Shown: piece by piece, positions 28,415-37,229 of the stretch | How positions within the stretch are numbered: position 1 is the first letter of the stretch | Layout: each line of letters starts with the position of its first letter | Assembly: GCA_029262235.1 (NCBI GenBank) | Contig: JAJCZU010000002.1 | Location: 558,001 to 622,000, forward strand | Length of the DNA stretch: 64,000 bases | Direction: 5' to 3' | Source of the DNA: Candidatus Eiseniibacteriota bacterium | Lineage (GTDB): Bacteria > Orphanbacterota > Orphanbacteria > Orphanbacterales > Orphanbacteraceae | Position numbers and translations under genes: made by a program | Notes under the pieces: generated by a model | The model's database searches: none | What the model was told of the DNA's origin: nothing | What the model saw: only the letters and a program-made list of their open reading frames with translations

Positions 28415-29907
28415 TTGCCTTGCTGTTCGTGAGCGCCGGTCCGGTGCGGGCTACCGGGGAAGAGGATATTCCCGCGGGCGAACGGATCGAGACCATCGCA
28501 TTCAATTTGACCGCCATTATCGGGCTCGACTCGATCGACGTGTTCACGCGTCCGATTCAGCGTGGAGATCTCGCGCGCGCGGTGCTCCGCGCGCGGTCGA
28601 AGGGAGCGGCCGCTCCCGGTTCCCTTGCCGATCACTATCTGAAAGAGCTCGAACGGGAACTGCGCGACGAGATAGGCAGCCTGTCGCGGAAGGAGCCGGA
28701 GGCATCGGCCCGCGCCTCGCTCACTGTTGTGGCGGATCGAGACGCTCGTCTGCGTCCGACGGTTACTGCCGCCGGCGCTGTGCGCGCGCACCCGCGCCTG
28801 ACGTGGCATCAGCGTGTCGAAGTCGACCGCGACGGACTGGACGACAGTGATTTCCCCGGCATCGAATGGAAGCACGGAATCAGCGGACATTTTACGCACG
28901 CGTACTTCGCGATCGATCTGGATGTCGTGGAGGTCTGGCTCGGCCGGCGCAATCCCGCATGGGGCGTGGGGCTCGACGGCACAAGCCTGATCCTTCAGGG
29001 GCATTCCCCGTCATTCGATCAGGTGGGCGTCGCGGGGTCGATCGGGCCCTTCGACTTCACCGCTTTTACCGCGCCGCTCGATGCGATCCCGCTGCCTGAC
29101 GAGCCGGCGACTCCTGACGAAAGCGGGGCGGTTCCCGTCGCGGATCGATGGCTCAGCGCGCACAGAATCGCGTTCACGATCAAAGAACGCCTTCGGGTCG
29201 GCCTTACGGAAACGATTCTTTACGGTGGCCGGGGGCGAGGCCTTGACTGGGGATACGCGAATCCGCTTCTCTTCTCCTATGCCGTGCAGTGGAACGGGGG
29301 AAGGAACGACAATCCGTTCTGGTCGCTCGATTTCTATCTTCACATGAACGAATGGCTCGACGCGTTCGGCGAGTTCCTGCTCGATGATTTTCAGTACGAA
29401 GAACAGCTCGAACCGAACCAGATCGGTTTTCTCGCTGGCGTGCGTATCAAGAATCTGCCGCCGGCCGTGCCGTGTATTTTGGACCTTGAATATACGCGTC
29501 GCAATAATCTGGTCTACGTTCACGAGGATCCGTGGAATCGCTACACGTACGGGAATGCCGCGCTCGGGAGCCCGCTCGGGCCCGACGGCGACCGCGCGCG
29601 TGCGCGTATCACAGCACGCCCGGCGTACTGGCTCGAACTTGTGGCGGAGATCGATCATGTGCGCAAGGGAGAGAGGACCATTCTCGAACCGCAGGGTGAG
29701 CCCGGTACTTACGGGGGATCCTTCCTCGTGGGCGAGGTCCGTGAAGTGACGGGCGGAAAAGTCAGAGTGGAATGGATCCCGCACGCGGAGCGGCGCCTGT
29801 TCGGAGAATACGTGCGTGTCGAAGACGACTGGACGATCCGGGGGGGCGCCACGATTCGCGTGCAGAGAAGCGGGAACGCGGTCTTTGGACGCGACGGCCG
29901 GCCGTAG
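28390..29907 (+). CDS. Exported beta-barrel protein of the Wzi/capsule-assembly type
   Basis: This 505-residue protein has a short signal peptide (about 1-22, ending near VRA-TG) and then, from about residue 150, alternating beta strands rich in Gly, Trp and Tyr, ending in aromatic strands. The stretch WLGRRNPAWGVGLDGTSLILQG and the later YGGRGRGLDWGYANPLLFSY fit the capsule-assembly Wzi family, which in E. coli anchors capsule at the outer membrane. A capsular role here is inference. ATG 28390 lies 25 bases inside comF; no strong ribosome site is visible, so coupling to comF translation is likely. Confidence 0.6.
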   Translation: MLRAFLLVVALLFVSAGPVRATGEEDIPAGERIETIAFNLTAIIGLDSIDVFTRPIQRGDLARAVLRARSKGAAAPGSLADHYLKELERELRDEIGSLSRKEPEASARASLTVVADRDARLRPTVTAAGAVRAHPRLTWHQRVEVDRDGLDDSDFPGIEWKHGISGHFTHAYFAIDLDVVEVWLGRRNPAWGVGLDGTSLILQGHSPSFDQVGVAGSIGPFDFTAFTAPLDAIPLPDEPATPDESGAVPVADRWLSAHRIAFTIKERLRVGLTETILYGGRGRGLDWGYANPLLFSYAVQWNGGRNDNPFWSLDFYLHMNEWLDAFGEFLLDDFQYEEQLEPNQIGFLAGVRIKNLPPAVPCILDLEYTRRNNLVYVHEDPWNRYTYGNAALGSPLGPDGDRARARITARPAYWLELVAEIDHVRKGERTILEPQGEPGTYGGSFLVGEVREVTGGKVRVEWIPHAERRLFGEYVRVEDDWTIRGGATIRVQRSGNAVFGRDGRP

Positions 29908-29937
29908 CCCGCGGCATAGCCGTCCCGGCACCCGCGA

Positions 29938-31731
29938 TCAAGGCGCCGGCGTCGAGTAGACCTTGAGACGGTTGCCCGGGTAGATGGTTTTTCGCAGGGA
30001 GATTTCGTTCCAGTTCGCGAGCTGGCGCGCGCTCACTCCGTAGCGCTGCCCGATCGTCTCGAGCGATTCTCCCCGCTGCACGACATGAAATACGGGATCC
30101 GACTTCTTCGCGTAATCGTCCGCGGCCAGAAAGAGGACGAGCGACCGACCCTGCCGGATCGTCGTGCCCTTCAGATCGTTCCATTTTTTGATCGAGCTCA
30201 CACTCACATCATATTGCGCGGCGATTTCAGAAAGCGTGTCACCGTTCCGCACGCGATGCGTCACGCGGCGCGTCCCGGCGGTGGCCGAGGTGCTCTTCTC
30301 TGTCTGAGACTCGATCGCCTTCCGGTCGGCGGGCGACGGGTCTGTCGCGGCGATAGCGAACGGGGGCACCGACATTTCGACGCGCTTCGGAATCAGCAGC
30401 TTCTGCCCGACTCGGATTCTGTGGCGGCTGCGCAATTTGTTAATGTCCGCGATCGCCGTGATACTCGTCCCGAACTTGTCCGCGATTTCGGAAATCGTGT
30501 CGCCGACGCGGACACGATATTCCTGCCATGTAACCCGCTGCTCCCTCGGGAGTCCGTCAAGGCATCCGGCCACGCGGTCGGATGTTCCTTCGGGAAGATG
30601 CAGATAGAAGTGGTCCTTGGTCGGCGGCGTCACGCGACGGCGGACGGCCGGATTCAGCGCCTCGATCTCGTCAAGCGACGCGCCGGCGCAGTGGGCTACG
30701 GCTTCGAGGCTGACAGCCCCCTCGACCTCGATCGTTTCGTAGACGAGGGGAGGGTCGGGCGTCACGTAGAACCCGTGTGACTCGGGGTTCTCGCCGATTG
30801 CGTGAGCGGCGAGGAATTTCGGAACGTAGTCGCGCGTTTCCCTCGGCAGACGGTCGAGGTCCCAGAAACTGGAGGAGTTGCTTCGCCGCATTTCGCGCTT
30901 CACGCGCGCCTGCCCGCAGTTGTATGCGGCGAGAACGAGGTACCAGTCGCCGAACACTTCGTACAGGTCTTTCATGTGTTCGGCGGCCGCACGGCAGGAG
31001 CGCTCCGGATCGCGCCTGTCGTCGTACCACCAGTCGTTCTTGAGGCCATAAATGCGTCCCGTGCTGCTGATGAACTGCCAGGCGCCGACCGCGTTCGCAC
31101 GCGAGTACGCGTTCGGGTTCAGTCCCGATTCGATCATGGAGACATAAAAGAGTTCGCGGGGAAGGTTGTAGTCGAGCAGCGTCTGTTCGAACAGATCGCG
31201 GTACGTTCCGGTCCTGCGCAGCCAGCGGGCCATTCCTTCGCGGCCTTTGCCCTTGAAGTAAGAGGTCCAGTGGTCGACCCGAATGTGATCGTCGACAGGG
31301 AATGAGGAAACCGTTTTTTCCGACAGAACCGCATCAGGCGGCACGTCGTTTTCGGCTTCCTGCAGGGAACAGCGGTCCCGGTAATAGATAGCCTTCGCAC
31401 GCAGAAGCGAAGCGGCTCGCATGCCGCGCACGGTGCCTTCGGTCGCCAGAGTGTTCTCGTCGACCAGGTGCACGGTTTCCTCGAAGATTTCACCCGCCCG
31501 CTCCCAGAGTCCTGTCCGGTAGTGATCGAGGCCGTATTCGTAGAGATCTTCCGCTTTGCCCAGAAGCTCCGTGGTGCGGGCACTCGGGGTGTCTTCCTCG
31601 ATGTACTCCATGGGAGACGGGACGGGAGGCGGGATCGGAGGAGCCGGGCGCACGGCGCAGCCGGCAGAGCTGAGCGCAATTGCGCCGGTCGCGATAAGGA
31701 GAACGATCGTACGAGTGAGATTCGCCGTCAT
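29938..31731 (-). CDS. MltD-like membrane-bound lytic murein transglycosylase with three LysM repeats
   Basis: This 597-residue lipoprotein (lipobox SAGC, Cys25) cleaves peptidoglycan glycan strands to 1,6-anhydro ends. The SLT domain covers about residues 185-300: catalytic Glu201 in SMIESGLNP, then GAWQFI and AAYNCG. Three LysM peptidoglycan-binding repeats follow (about 405-455, 490-535 and 545-592). It is the second gene of a minus-strand pair, 33 bases after the sulfatase-fold/TPR gene, so the two are probably co-transcribed. Family assignment is firm; the exact paralogue name is less so. Confidence 0.92.
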   Translation of the reverse strand: MTANLTRTIVLLIATGAIALSSAGCAVRPAPPIPPPVPSPMEYIEEDTPSARTTELLGKAEDLYEYGLDHYRTGLWERAGEIFEETVHLVDENTLATEGTVRGMRAASLLRAKAIYYRDRCSLQEAENDVPPDAVLSEKTVSSFPVDDHIRVDHWTSYFKGKGREGMARWLRRTGTYRDLFEQTLLDYNLPRELFYVSMIESGLNPNAYSRANAVGAWQFISSTGRIYGLKNDWWYDDRRDPERSCRAAAEHMKDLYEVFGDWYLVLAAYNCGQARVKREMRRSNSSSFWDLDRLPRETRDYVPKFLAAHAIGENPESHGFYVTPDPPLVYETIEVEGAVSLEAVAHCAGASLDEIEALNPAVRRRVTPPTKDHFYLHLPEGTSDRVAGCLDGLPREQRVTWQEYRVRVGDTISEIADKFGTSITAIADINKLRSRHRIRVGQKLLIPKRVEMSVPPFAIAATDPSPADRKAIESQTEKSTSATAGTRRVTHRVRNGDTLSEIAAQYDVSVSSIKKWNDLKGTTIRQGRSLVLFLAADDYAKKSDPVFHVVQRGESLETIGQRYGVSARQLANWNEISLRKTIYPGNRLKVYSTPAP

Positions 31732-31764
31732 GTTACCTCTTGTCGGTACGTTCGATGAAGAGCG

Positions 31765-33705
31765 CTAGGCGCCCGTGATGTCGATTTCGCCGCGCGCATG
31801 GGCTTCCTCGATGGCCCGGAGCCAGTCGATCGCCCGGCGTTCGGCCGGGTTCAGCCGGATCGTAACACGCAACTCGCGCACGACCTCGGCCCAGTCGCCG
31901 CGTGCGTGCGCGACCCGCGCGAGCCCGAGGTGGGCGTCCGCGTATCCTTCGTTCCGCTGGAGCGCCGCACGATAGTCCGCTGCCGCCCCCGCAAGATCCT
32001 TTTTCTCGAGCCGCAGATTCGCGCGGTTCGCGTAAGCATGAAAGAAATGCGAGTCTGCTGCAATGGCATTTTCATAACACTTGTACGCCTGATCCAGATC
32101 CCCTTTCTTTTCAACGAGTAGGCCGAGGTTGGACCACGAAGCGGCGTGGGCGGGATCGAGTTCGAGAATGCGCACGGTGACCGATTCCTCGCGCGCCGGC
32201 TCACCCTGCAGGCGGTAACAGTCGGCCAGGCGGACCAGCGCGTCGACGTTGTCACGGTCGAGCGAAATCGCCGCCTGGAACGATCCCGTGGCACCGGGGA
32301 GGTCGCCCGCCAGAAAGTGTCTGCGTCCGTCCATGATCAGCTCGTGCGCAGGATAAACGGTCCGGGTGTCCGGTCGCGTCTCCCGATTCCCCGCCGTGCC
32401 TGCGGTCACGTACCCAAGCGCCTCCAGCGCCGCCCGTTGCGCCGCGTCGAGCGACGGGGTCTCGCCCCCCTTGTCCGGCGTCGTTTCCTTCCACGTACGG
32501 CGCACGGTCTCCAGGCGGCGAGCGAGCCGATTGCGCTCGGCCGCGTCCGTCTTGGCGCGATCAAGCGATTCAGGCGGTGAGTCCCGCATCGAAAAGAGTT
32601 CGTCGTAGATCCCGGAAACGAGCTTCCAGTCGCCGATGCGAAGGGCATGAAGGGGGGCCCAGTCGTATCCGAATGTCCCGTAATACGACTCCGCATATAG
32701 CGGGCGCTCTTCATCCCCCGCTTCCCCGTTCAGCAGCGGCACCAGGGAGCGTCCGGCGAGGTCCGGCTCGTAGTCAGGCGCGAGCCACCGCGCCACGGTG
32801 GGAACGAGATCGACCGTTTCGACGGGCCAGGTGATGATGGGGTGCGCCGGACCCATGCCGGCGGGAATTCTCACGATCCATGGAATCGCGATCGTTGTTT
32901 CATAGACGTACAGGCCATGCTCGCTCTCGCCGTGTTCACCGAGCCCTTCGCCGTGATCCGACATCACGATCACGATCGTGTTGTCCCAGTCACCCGAAGT
33001 TTCGAGCATGGACCGTATCGAACCGAACGCCCGGTCGCATTCCGAAACCTCCGCGGCGTATGCGTCTCTTTCAGAGCCCGCTTTTTGTGCGATCGGTTCG
33101 TACGGCGCATGCGGATCGTAGTAGTGAACCCACGCGAACCAGGCCCGATCCGGCTCGTCACGCGCGGAATACCACGAACGGAACGATGCCGTCACTGCGT
33201 CTGCGCGGCGTTCGAGCTGGCCGTGAAGCCCGACAGTCGCCGAACCCGACCCGGACCAGCTGTCGTCATATGTGTCGAAACCCTGGTCCAGACCGTAGGA
33301 CCGATGCAGCACCATGGATGCTACGAACGCGGCCGTGTCATAGCCGCGTTCCTGCAGCAGTTCGGCGAGAGTGACCTGCGATTGTGCGAGCGGCTGGCCG
33401 TTGTGGCGCGCGCCGTGTGTCGCGGGATAATACCCGGTGAAGATCGTGGCATGGGAGGGGAGCGTCGTGGGGACGGCCGTCTGGGCGTTCGCGAGAATCG
33501 AGCCCTCTCCGGCAAGACGGTCGAGATGAGGAGTGTGTGCAGCGTGAGACCCGAACGCGCCGATCGCGTCCTGTCTGAGTGTATCGATTGTCAGGATCAG
33601 AAGATGGGGACCTTCTGGATTCGGCTTGCCGCACGAAAGGGCAACGATAGCGAACAGCGCGGGAATCAGAATGCGGTTCGTGACATGGCGATACGAATCG
33701 AACAT
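31765..33705 (-). CDS. Sulfatase-superfamily lipoprotein with TPR tail
   Basis: This 646-residue protein has a signal peptide with a lipobox-like ALSC (Cys25), an alkaline-phosphatase/sulfatase fold domain (about 33-420) and TPR repeats (about 455-625). Metal-binding LTIDTLRQD and MSDHGEGLGEH motifs are intact. At the place of the sulfatase CxPxR nucleophile the sequence is Thr81-L-P-S-H, so the formylglycine mechanism is not possible; a Thr nucleophile, as in LtaS-type phosphotransferases, is more likely. It may move or remove phospho-substituents on envelope polymers. The ATG lies seven bases after a TACAAT element, suggesting a leaderless start. Confidence 0.8.
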   Translation of the reverse strand: MFDSYRHVTNRILIPALFAIVALSCGKPNPEGPHLLILTIDTLRQDAIGAFGSHAAHTPHLDRLAGEGSILANAQTAVPTTLPSHATIFTGYYPATHGARHNGQPLAQSQVTLAELLQERGYDTAAFVASMVLHRSYGLDQGFDTYDDSWSGSGSATVGLHGQLERRADAVTASFRSWYSARDEPDRAWFAWVHYYDPHAPYEPIAQKAGSERDAYAAEVSECDRAFGSIRSMLETSGDWDNTIVIVMSDHGEGLGEHGESEHGLYVYETTIAIPWIVRIPAGMGPAHPIITWPVETVDLVPTVARWLAPDYEPDLAGRSLVPLLNGEAGDEERPLYAESYYGTFGYDWAPLHALRIGDWKLVSGIYDELFSMRDSPPESLDRAKTDAAERNRLARRLETVRRTWKETTPDKGGETPSLDAAQRAALEALGYVTAGTAGNRETRPDTRTVYPAHELIMDGRRHFLAGDLPGATGSFQAAISLDRDNVDALVRLADCYRLQGEPAREESVTVRILELDPAHAASWSNLGLLVEKKGDLDQAYKCYENAIAADSHFFHAYANRANLRLEKKDLAGAAADYRAALQRNEGYADAHLGLARVAHARGDWAEVVRELRVTIRLNPAERRAIDWLRAIEEAHARGEIDITGA

Positions 33706-33712
33706 GCGCCGT

Positions 33713-33718
33713 ATTGTA
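33713..33718 (-). promoter_or_regulatory. Candidate -10 element, leaderless transcript
   Basis: TACAAT on the minus strand ends seven bases before the ATG (33705), so transcription would start at or beside the first codon. No Shine-Dalgarno sequence and no good -35 are visible. Confidence 0.4.
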
Positions 33719-33777
33719 CTCGATGAGGGGATTTTAATCCTGCGCGATACGAACGGGGAGGGGAACCGAGGTGTGTG

Positions 33778-33795
33778 AGCGAAGACACGTTCGCT
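33778..33795. repeat. Small hairpin beyond the terminator
   Basis: AGCGAA and TTCGCT are perfect 6-base arms around a 6-base loop, just past the terminator of the cysteine-rich gene. Function unknown; it may add transcript stability or be chance. Confidence 0.25.
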
Positions 33796-33800
33796 GACAA

Positions 33801-33833
33801 ATAGAAACCCCGGCTGGGCGAACCCAGCCGGGG
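33801..33833 (-). terminator. Strong Rho-independent terminator of the cysteine-rich protein gene
   Basis: An 11-bp perfect GC-rich stem (33808-33818 with 33823-33833) closes on a TTCG loop when read on the minus strand and is followed by TTTCTATTT. It lies 34 bases past the stop at 33868. Confidence 0.85.
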
Positions 33834-33867
33834 CAATCAGCTCAAGATTGAACTGACAAAGACCTTC

Positions 33868-34590
33868 CTAGCGGAAGAGGCCTTTGACGTCCGACCAGGA
33901 AGCTTCTTCCGTGGCCGTTCCGCCACAATCGAAGAAAGCGACGGCCGCGATGTCTACCGGACCGAGAGCATCCGCAAACGCCTGCGGCGGGCAGTAAGCC
34001 GTGGCACCCGGGTTTCCGTAGAATACGGAGCTACCGAGACCAACGCCAACGCCAGCGCAAGCCGGTCCGCCAACCGCGTTGGACTGATTATTGTCCGTGG
34101 CGATGTACGGAAGGGTACCCTTGTCGAACGTAGCGACAACGGCAACGCAGTTGCTGGTGGCACAACCGAGGCCCGGAACGAAGTTCCAGCGCTCGACCGG
34201 ATCCTGGCCAGCGAGCGAGCCAAGGGATCCACCGACACGGCAGTACGTGTTGCAGTCGACATCATAGAGGTCGTACGACACGGTGAAGCCGTAGCCCGGC
34301 GTCGTGTAACGCCAGTACCAGAAACCACCCGTATGGCAGCACGGAGCGCCCGTGCAGTCAGCGGCGAGATCGTAAACTACGCCAGCTTCATCACCCTGAG
34401 CGAATCCGCTGTAGAGCCAGATCCAGCCGGAGCAGAAGTTGTAATATACGATCGTACAAACGGCGCTACCACCACCCGTGGCCAGCTGAGCCGTTTCCTG
34501 ATCCGCCTGATACGGGCGGCTCGGGACGTCGGCCATGGCTACTGCGGCGATGGCGAGCGAGAGCAAAGAAACTAAAAGCAGCTTCTTCAT
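33868..34590 (-). CDS. Exported cysteine-rich protein of unknown function
   Basis: I do not recognise this 240-residue protein. It has a clear signal peptide (MKKLLLVSLL..., cleavage likely after AMA at about residue 20). The mature part is rich in Gly, Ala, Tyr and Trp and has 12 cysteines, including a PCC pair, so several disulfides are likely. The last stretch reads EASWSDVKGLFR, with no membrane anchor or sorting motif. The gene is single, has a perfect AAGGAGG site ten bases upstream, a structured leader and a strong terminator, which suggests high and controlled expression. It may be a surface or secreted structural protein; that is inference. Confidence 0.8.
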   Translation of the reverse strand: MKKLLLVSLLSLAIAAVAMADVPSRPYQADQETAQLATGGGSAVCTIVYYNFCSGWIWLYSGFAQGDEAGVVYDLAADCTGAPCCHTGGFWYWRYTTPGYGFTVSYDLYDVDCNTYCRVGGSLGSLAGQDPVERWNFVPGLGCATSNCVAVVATFDKGTLPYIATDNNQSNAVGGPACAGVGVGLGSSVFYGNPGATAYCPPQAFADALGPVDIAAVAFFDCGGTATEEASWSDVKGLFR

Positions 34591-34708
34591 GAGTTTGGAA
34601 CCTCCTTAGATATCTCTTTCAGCGTTCCAGTCCGAAAGAGAATGCTCCATGTCGACTTTCTCGGATTGGGTCCTTTGAGAAAGCCAACTGTTAGGGAAGC
34701 CACTAGTT

Positions 34709-34724
34709 GAGGAATAGGTTCCTC
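34709..34724 (-). promoter_or_regulatory. Leader hairpin of the cysteine-rich gene
   Basis: GAGGAA and TTCCTC are perfect 6-base arms around a 4-base loop in the predicted 5' leader, shortly after the transcription start. A transcript-stabilising or regulatory role is possible but unproven. Confidence 0.35.
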
Positions 34725-34741
34725 TCTATCCCTCGTTGAGG

Positions 34742-34771
34742 AGAGTACCACCGGGGTGGTTACCAGGTCAA
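34742..34771 (-). promoter_or_regulatory. Promoter with palindromic spacer for the cysteine-rich gene
   Basis: On the minus strand TTGACC (complement of 34766-34771) and TACTCT (complement of 34742-34747) are 18 bases apart. The spacer contains ACCACC-CC-GGTGGT (34747-34760), a perfect inverted repeat that would suit a repressor or a spacer-binding activator. The predicted leader is about 145 bases. Confidence 0.45.
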
Positions 34772-35126
34772 CAGAAAACGCGTAAGTCCAGTCAGGTTTT
34801 TTGCTTGCCCGGGAGCCCGCACCGGCCGCTTTTAACGCTTCAAGCCGGGAGGGCACTCGTAAAACATTGCATGGCAATCCGTTACAGTACATCCATACGC
34901 GAGCGGGTGAAAACTGGGCGAACCGGATGAAATCGGGCCGGTTTCGCCGCTGGAGCCCCTGCTCCGGGCCCCTCGCGTTCTGGAGAATTCATTCTACCCC
35001 TTATCGGCCTCTCCGGTCAATCAGAAAAGGCTGTAACCCTATGGGGGACAGACAATTGGAAATAGATCAATTTTGAATGGCCCTGCCTGCCGGAGACAAT
35101 TCCGCTAGGGTTTTCTAAATGGCATT

Positions 35127-35134
35127 GGTAGACT
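35127..35134 (+). promoter_or_regulatory. Possible extended -10 for the glycosyltransferase gene
   Basis: TGGTAGACT has the TGn-TAnnnT form seen at other starts in the window and would give a leader of about 20 bases. No good -35 is visible. Confidence 0.3.
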
Positions 35135-35161
35135 GCGGACGCTTTTTTCGAGGAGGAAAGA

Positions 35162-37156
35162 ATCACCCGATCACTTGCCGTTCTGATTGCCGTGCTGGCC
35201 GTGGCGTTCGCGTTGAAGCTCGTACACATCGCCGATATGCGCGAATCGCCGATTTACGCTCACCCTGTAATGGATGCCGGCTATCACGATCAATGGGCGC
35301 GGTCGATCCTGGACGGCACGCCGATCACCGACGGACAGCCCTATTTCCGGGCGCCCCTGTACCCTTACTGGCTGGCGGCCCTTTACAAGGTTTCAGGCGG
35401 CGATCGCACGGTGCCACGCGTTGCTCAGGCGATTCTCGGGATTGCCTCCCTCTTTCTGCTGTATTCGATCGGAAGGCGCCTGTTCGGCGCGACTACGGCG
35501 ATTCTTGCCGTCGTTCTCGGCGTGCTCTACCCGCTCCTGACGTATTTCGAAGGGGAGCTTCTGATCACGTCCGTGGCCTTCTTCCTGAACGTGCTGCTGC
35601 TCTGGGCGCTGCTGCGGGCCGAGCGATCGCGAGGTCCGTGGCCCTGGATTCTGGCCGGGCTCGTTCTCGGGGCCGCGGCGATTGCCCGCCCGAACGTGCT
35701 GCTGTTTTCCCCGCTGCTGGTCCTCTGGGTCGCGCTCGAACGCAGAAGCGTGCGCGCGGCCATCGTACCGGGCATTCTCGCCGCCGCCGCATCGCTGCTC
35801 GTGATTCTTCCGGTTACGATCCGGAACGCGCGGGTCGGGGGCGAAGCCGTCTTCATTTCCTGGCAGGGCGGGATCAATTTCTACCTCGGCAACCACGTGG
35901 GCGCCGACGGATGGAGCGCGACCGCTCCCGGCATTCGAAAAGACTGGTGGGGAGGCTACGAGGACACGCAGATGATCCCGCAGCGCGAGGCGCGTCGTCG
36001 CATGACGTACGGCGAGATTTCGGACTACTGGTTCGCACGCGGTCTCTCGTTCCTGCGCGAGAACCCGGCGGAAGGCGCGGCGCTGCTTGCGAAGAAAACG
36101 TATCTCGTGTTCTCGGCTCAGGAACTTTCCAACAATCTCATTCTGTCGTTCTCCGGGCGTTACTCGCGTGTGTTTCGATCCCTGCCCGTGACCTACGGCA
36201 TGCTCGTTCCGCTCGCGCTGTTCGGTTTCTGGTGCGCGCGGCGCAATCGGACCGCGCGCCTTCTCTCGTTTCACTTCGTGGCCTATGCGCTCACGCTGAT
36301 TCTGTTCTTCGTCTGCTCCCGTTTTCGGATTCCGCTGCTGCCGGCGGTGCTTCTGTTCGCGGGGGAGGGCCTGCGGGTGCTGGCCCGGGGAGTCCGGGAG
36401 AGGCGGGCGGGCGTCCTCGCGGGCGGCGCGTGGGTCGCGGCCCTGTTCGCGGCCGTGAACTTCGACTTCGGAGTCGTGGGCCCGTTGAATCTCGCGTACG
36501 GACTGGAGGGGGAAGGACTTTCGCTTCTGCAGCAGGAGCGCTACGAGGAAGCGGCCGATCGTTTTCGCGAGGCCATCGTAGAGGATCCGAATTCGCGCAA
36601 CGCTCATCACGATCTCGGGATCGCGCTCCGGTCGCTCGGGCGGGGAGAGGAAGCGGCTGCCGCGTTTCGGAAGTCGATTACCCTCGATCGGACGAACGCC
36701 GAGGCGTACAACAACCTGGCGCTCACGCTTTCTTCTCTCGGACGGAACGGAGAAGCGCTTCGCGTGTACGAACAGGGAATTGATGCGGATCCGAGACACC
36801 CGGGGCTCCGGGTCAATCGCGCTCTCCTTCTGCAGAACGAGGGACGCCTCGAAGAGGCCGTGGCGGACTATCGCGCTTTCATCGCGAGCGGCGCAACGGA
36901 CGGACGTGTACACACGAATCTGGGGCTGGCGCTGGCCGGGCTCGGGCTCCATGACGAGGCCGAGCAGGAGCTGCGGCTCGGGCGCGGGCTGGCGCCGGAC
37001 GTACCGAATACCACCCATGCTCTCGCCCGCTTCCTGCTCGATCGAGGGCGGCCAGGGGAGGCTGCTCCGCTGATCGCCGAAGGCGGGAAACGATGGCCGG
37101 AAGACCCGCGCTGGGAAGCGCTGCGGAGTGAAGCGGCATCGGCCGACGATATGTAG
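35162..37156 (+). CDS. PMT/ArnT-like GT-C glycosyltransferase with TPR tail, probable ATC start
   Basis: This 664-residue protein has about 10-12 membrane segments in residues 1-430, then about five TPR repeats to the end. The first external loop has VMDAGYHDQWA, then FRAPLYPYW, typical of dolichyl-phosphate-mannose/ArnT-type enzymes that use lipid-linked sugars. The best start is ATC 35162: GGAGG (35152-35156) lies five bases upstream, and it restores a proper N-terminal anchor (TRSLAVLIAVLAVAFAL). Between the upstream stop (35129) and 35162 there is no ATG, GTG or TTG; the next, GTG 35192, has no ribosome site and would cut into the first membrane helix. Confidence 0.82.
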   Translation: MTRSLAVLIAVLAVAFALKLVHIADMRESPIYAHPVMDAGYHDQWARSILDGTPITDGQPYFRAPLYPYWLAALYKVSGGDRTVPRVAQAILGIASLFLLYSIGRRLFGATTAILAVVLGVLYPLLTYFEGELLITSVAFFLNVLLLWALLRAERSRGPWPWILAGLVLGAAAIARPNVLLFSPLLVLWVALERRSVRAAIVPGILAAAASLLVILPVTIRNARVGGEAVFISWQGGINFYLGNHVGADGWSATAPGIRKDWWGGYEDTQMIPQREARRRMTYGEISDYWFARGLSFLRENPAEGAALLAKKTYLVFSAQELSNNLILSFSGRYSRVFRSLPVTYGMLVPLALFGFWCARRNRTARLLSFHFVAYALTLILFFVCSRFRIPLLPAVLLFAGEGLRVLARGVRERRAGVLAGGAWVAALFAAVNFDFGVVGPLNLAYGLEGEGLSLLQQERYEEAADRFREAIVEDPNSRNAHHDLGIALRSLGRGEEAAAAFRKSITLDRTNAEAYNNLALTLSSLGRNGEALRVYEQGIDADPRHPGLRVNRALLLQNEGRLEEAVADYRAFIASGATDGRVHTNLGLALAGLGLHDEAEQELRLGRGLAPDVPNTTHALARFLLDRGRPGEAAPLIAEGGKRWPEDPRWEALRSEAASADDM

Positions 37157-37229
37157 TAGGCTGACAGGCGGCCCACGAATCCGAATGAATTTTTCAGATG
37201 CCGGAACAGAACGATACAGGAGGCTCAGT

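Larger units (their letters stand above)
34591..35161. other. 571-base intergenic region between divergent genes
   Basis: The stretch has lower GC than its surroundings and no convincing coding frame. Its left part (34591-34771) holds the leader and promoter of the cysteine-rich gene with several inverted repeats. Around 34918-34947, GCGAACCGG and CCGGTTTCGC form a hairpin with one bulged base. The right end (35129-35161) holds a possible -10 and the ribosome site of the glycosyltransferase gene. I found no tRNA or known riboswitch in it by eye. Confidence 0.6.

Noticed and set aside
34790-34800. Terminator at the T-run 34794-34799
   Set aside because: No stable GC-rich stem directly precedes the T-run on the plus strand.
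34587-34892. 101-codon minus-strand frame upstream of the cysteine-rich gene
   Set aside because: It overlaps the predicted promoter, leader and ribosome site and has no family features or ribosome site of its own.
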